Made by a program: the position numbers and the translations under genes | The notes under the pieces: generated by a model | Seen by the model: only the letters and a program-made list of their open reading frames with translations | Told to the model about the DNA's origin: nothing | The model's database searches: none | NCBI RefSeq assembly: GCF_017893945.1 | Contig: NZ_CP054257.1 | Coordinates: forward strand, 1,178,001-1,242,000 | Reading direction: 5' to 3' | DNA: 64,000 nucleotides | DNA from: Treponema parvum | GTDB lineage: Bacteria > Spirochaetota > Spirochaetia > Treponematales > Treponemataceae | In this document: positions 63,462-64,000 of the stretch, piece after piece | Position numbering within the stretch: position 1 is the first letter of the stretch | Layout: each line of letters begins with the position of its first letter

Positions 63462-64000
63462 AAAGTTTACTCAAGATGCTGATTATATTTTATATAAACA
63501 ATACAAAAGTTTTACAAAAGAGTTTGAGACAAAGACATTCACAAAAGATAATCCATTAAATCAATTAGAATTTGATAAAGTAATACGTTTCGATAGTGAT
63601 GGAAAAACAACTAAATCTTGTTTAACTGTCGCAATTATTAATGCATATGCGGCAAATTGTAAAAATGGAATCAGTGGTAAAGAAATATTAAATACATTTC
63701 TAAATTATGATGATTCATTAAAAGATTTAATTGATTATGATGGAAGCCCTAATTATGATAATCCGAACAGCTTAAATAAGATAAGTAAAACTTTAGCAAA
63801 AGAAAAGGGGTTAGATAAATATATTCATATTAGCGATAAACGGAGTGCAAATACTGTTTTTGGAGCAATAGGCGAAATTGTTGGATTAGCGAAAAAAGGT
63901 TTTAACCACTTTATTTTCAAAGATAAAGATAAAAATAAAATTGATAGTTTGGATTCTAACAGACTAGGGATTAATGATTATAAAGAAGTTTCACAAAGAG
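63302..64000 (+). pseudogene. Rhs tip with frame break at the joint, continues past the window
   Basis: The leader frame reaches NNPVRYID and then loses frame because CCC of the usual GACCCGGAT is CC (63454-63455). The tip itself is open in the next frame from DGKFTQDADYILYKQYKSF to the window edge, about 180 residues. It contains TTKSCLTVAIINAYAANCKN, a helix with a candidate nucleophilic Cys as in papain-like peptidases, and later KGFNHFIFKDKDKNK. The His and rest of the fold may lie outside. Its immunity gene would also be beyond the window. Confidence 0.6.

Noticed and set aside
1..64000. CRISPR array, prophage, transposase, rRNA or tRNA genes
   Set aside because: Looked for and not seen: no regularly spaced short repeats, phage structural genes, DDE transposase motifs or tRNA-like T-loop sequences.

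Overview
This window looks like chromosomal DNA from a spirochaete, most likely a Treponema. Supporting signs are the housekeeping set and its wording at protein level, outer-membrane beta-barrels ending in an aromatic residue, a very small omega-like RNA polymerase subunit directly before miaA, many TTG/GTG starts, and moderate-GC core genes interrupted by AT-rich accessory blocks. No rRNA, tRNA, CRISPR array or transposase was found. The species cannot be named from the sequence alone. All identities, repeat boundaries and folds were read by eye; no search was run.

Layout. 1-10.8 kb: envelope genes. These are the 3' part of an NHL-propeller/vWA-like gene, then on the minus strand a large membrane protein whose stop overlaps a DNA polymerase IV gene. 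The polymerase IV frame runs without a stop into a ~1650-residue outer-membrane protein with its own signal peptide. A lipoprotein gene diverges from them. 10.8-19.6 kb: tRNA and DNA metabolism (trmB, ligA) facing recO-deoA-recJ-M23 peptidase. 19.7-28.6 kb: an accessory island with a RelB-like/PIN toxin-antitoxin pair, an XRE regulator, a type III restriction-modification system whose mod gene is frameshifted, a broken copy of the 5' third of miaA, and a flavinylated lipoprotein reductase. 28.6-30.1 kb: the intact omega-like gene, miaA and a 29-codon ribosomal protein gene.

30.1-36.9 kb is one long operon: dxs, folP, cdaA, cdaR, acpS, a DUF2225 gene and truA. This joins isoprenoid precursor, folate, c-di-AMP and acyl-carrier functions. 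priA and a family 4 uracil-DNA glycosylase run the other way. 40.0-46.2 kb is an envelope cluster of two glycosyltransferases around two Wzi-like outer-membrane proteins. thiI and two tandem long-chain acyl-CoA synthetases follow.

51.7-64.0 kb is the most unusual part: a one-directional, AT-rich array of Rhs (YD-repeat) 3' ends, each carrying a different C-terminal toxin-like tip, most followed by an immunity-like gene. Tips with recognisable folds are an HNH nuclease, a papain/C39-like cysteine peptidase, an L,D-transpeptidase-like domain and an M23 peptidase; others are unknown or decayed. The predicted location of each immunity protein fits the likely target of its tip. The last three tips each sit behind the same ~295-bp repeat with two stem-loops, a ribosome-binding site and a conserved leader ORF reading toward the Rhs motif LYHYAGNNPV. 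In two of the three the reading frame breaks exactly at the core/tip joint. It reads as a store of silent or semi-silent toxin cassettes for recombination with a full-length Rhs gene outside the window; that role is an inference.
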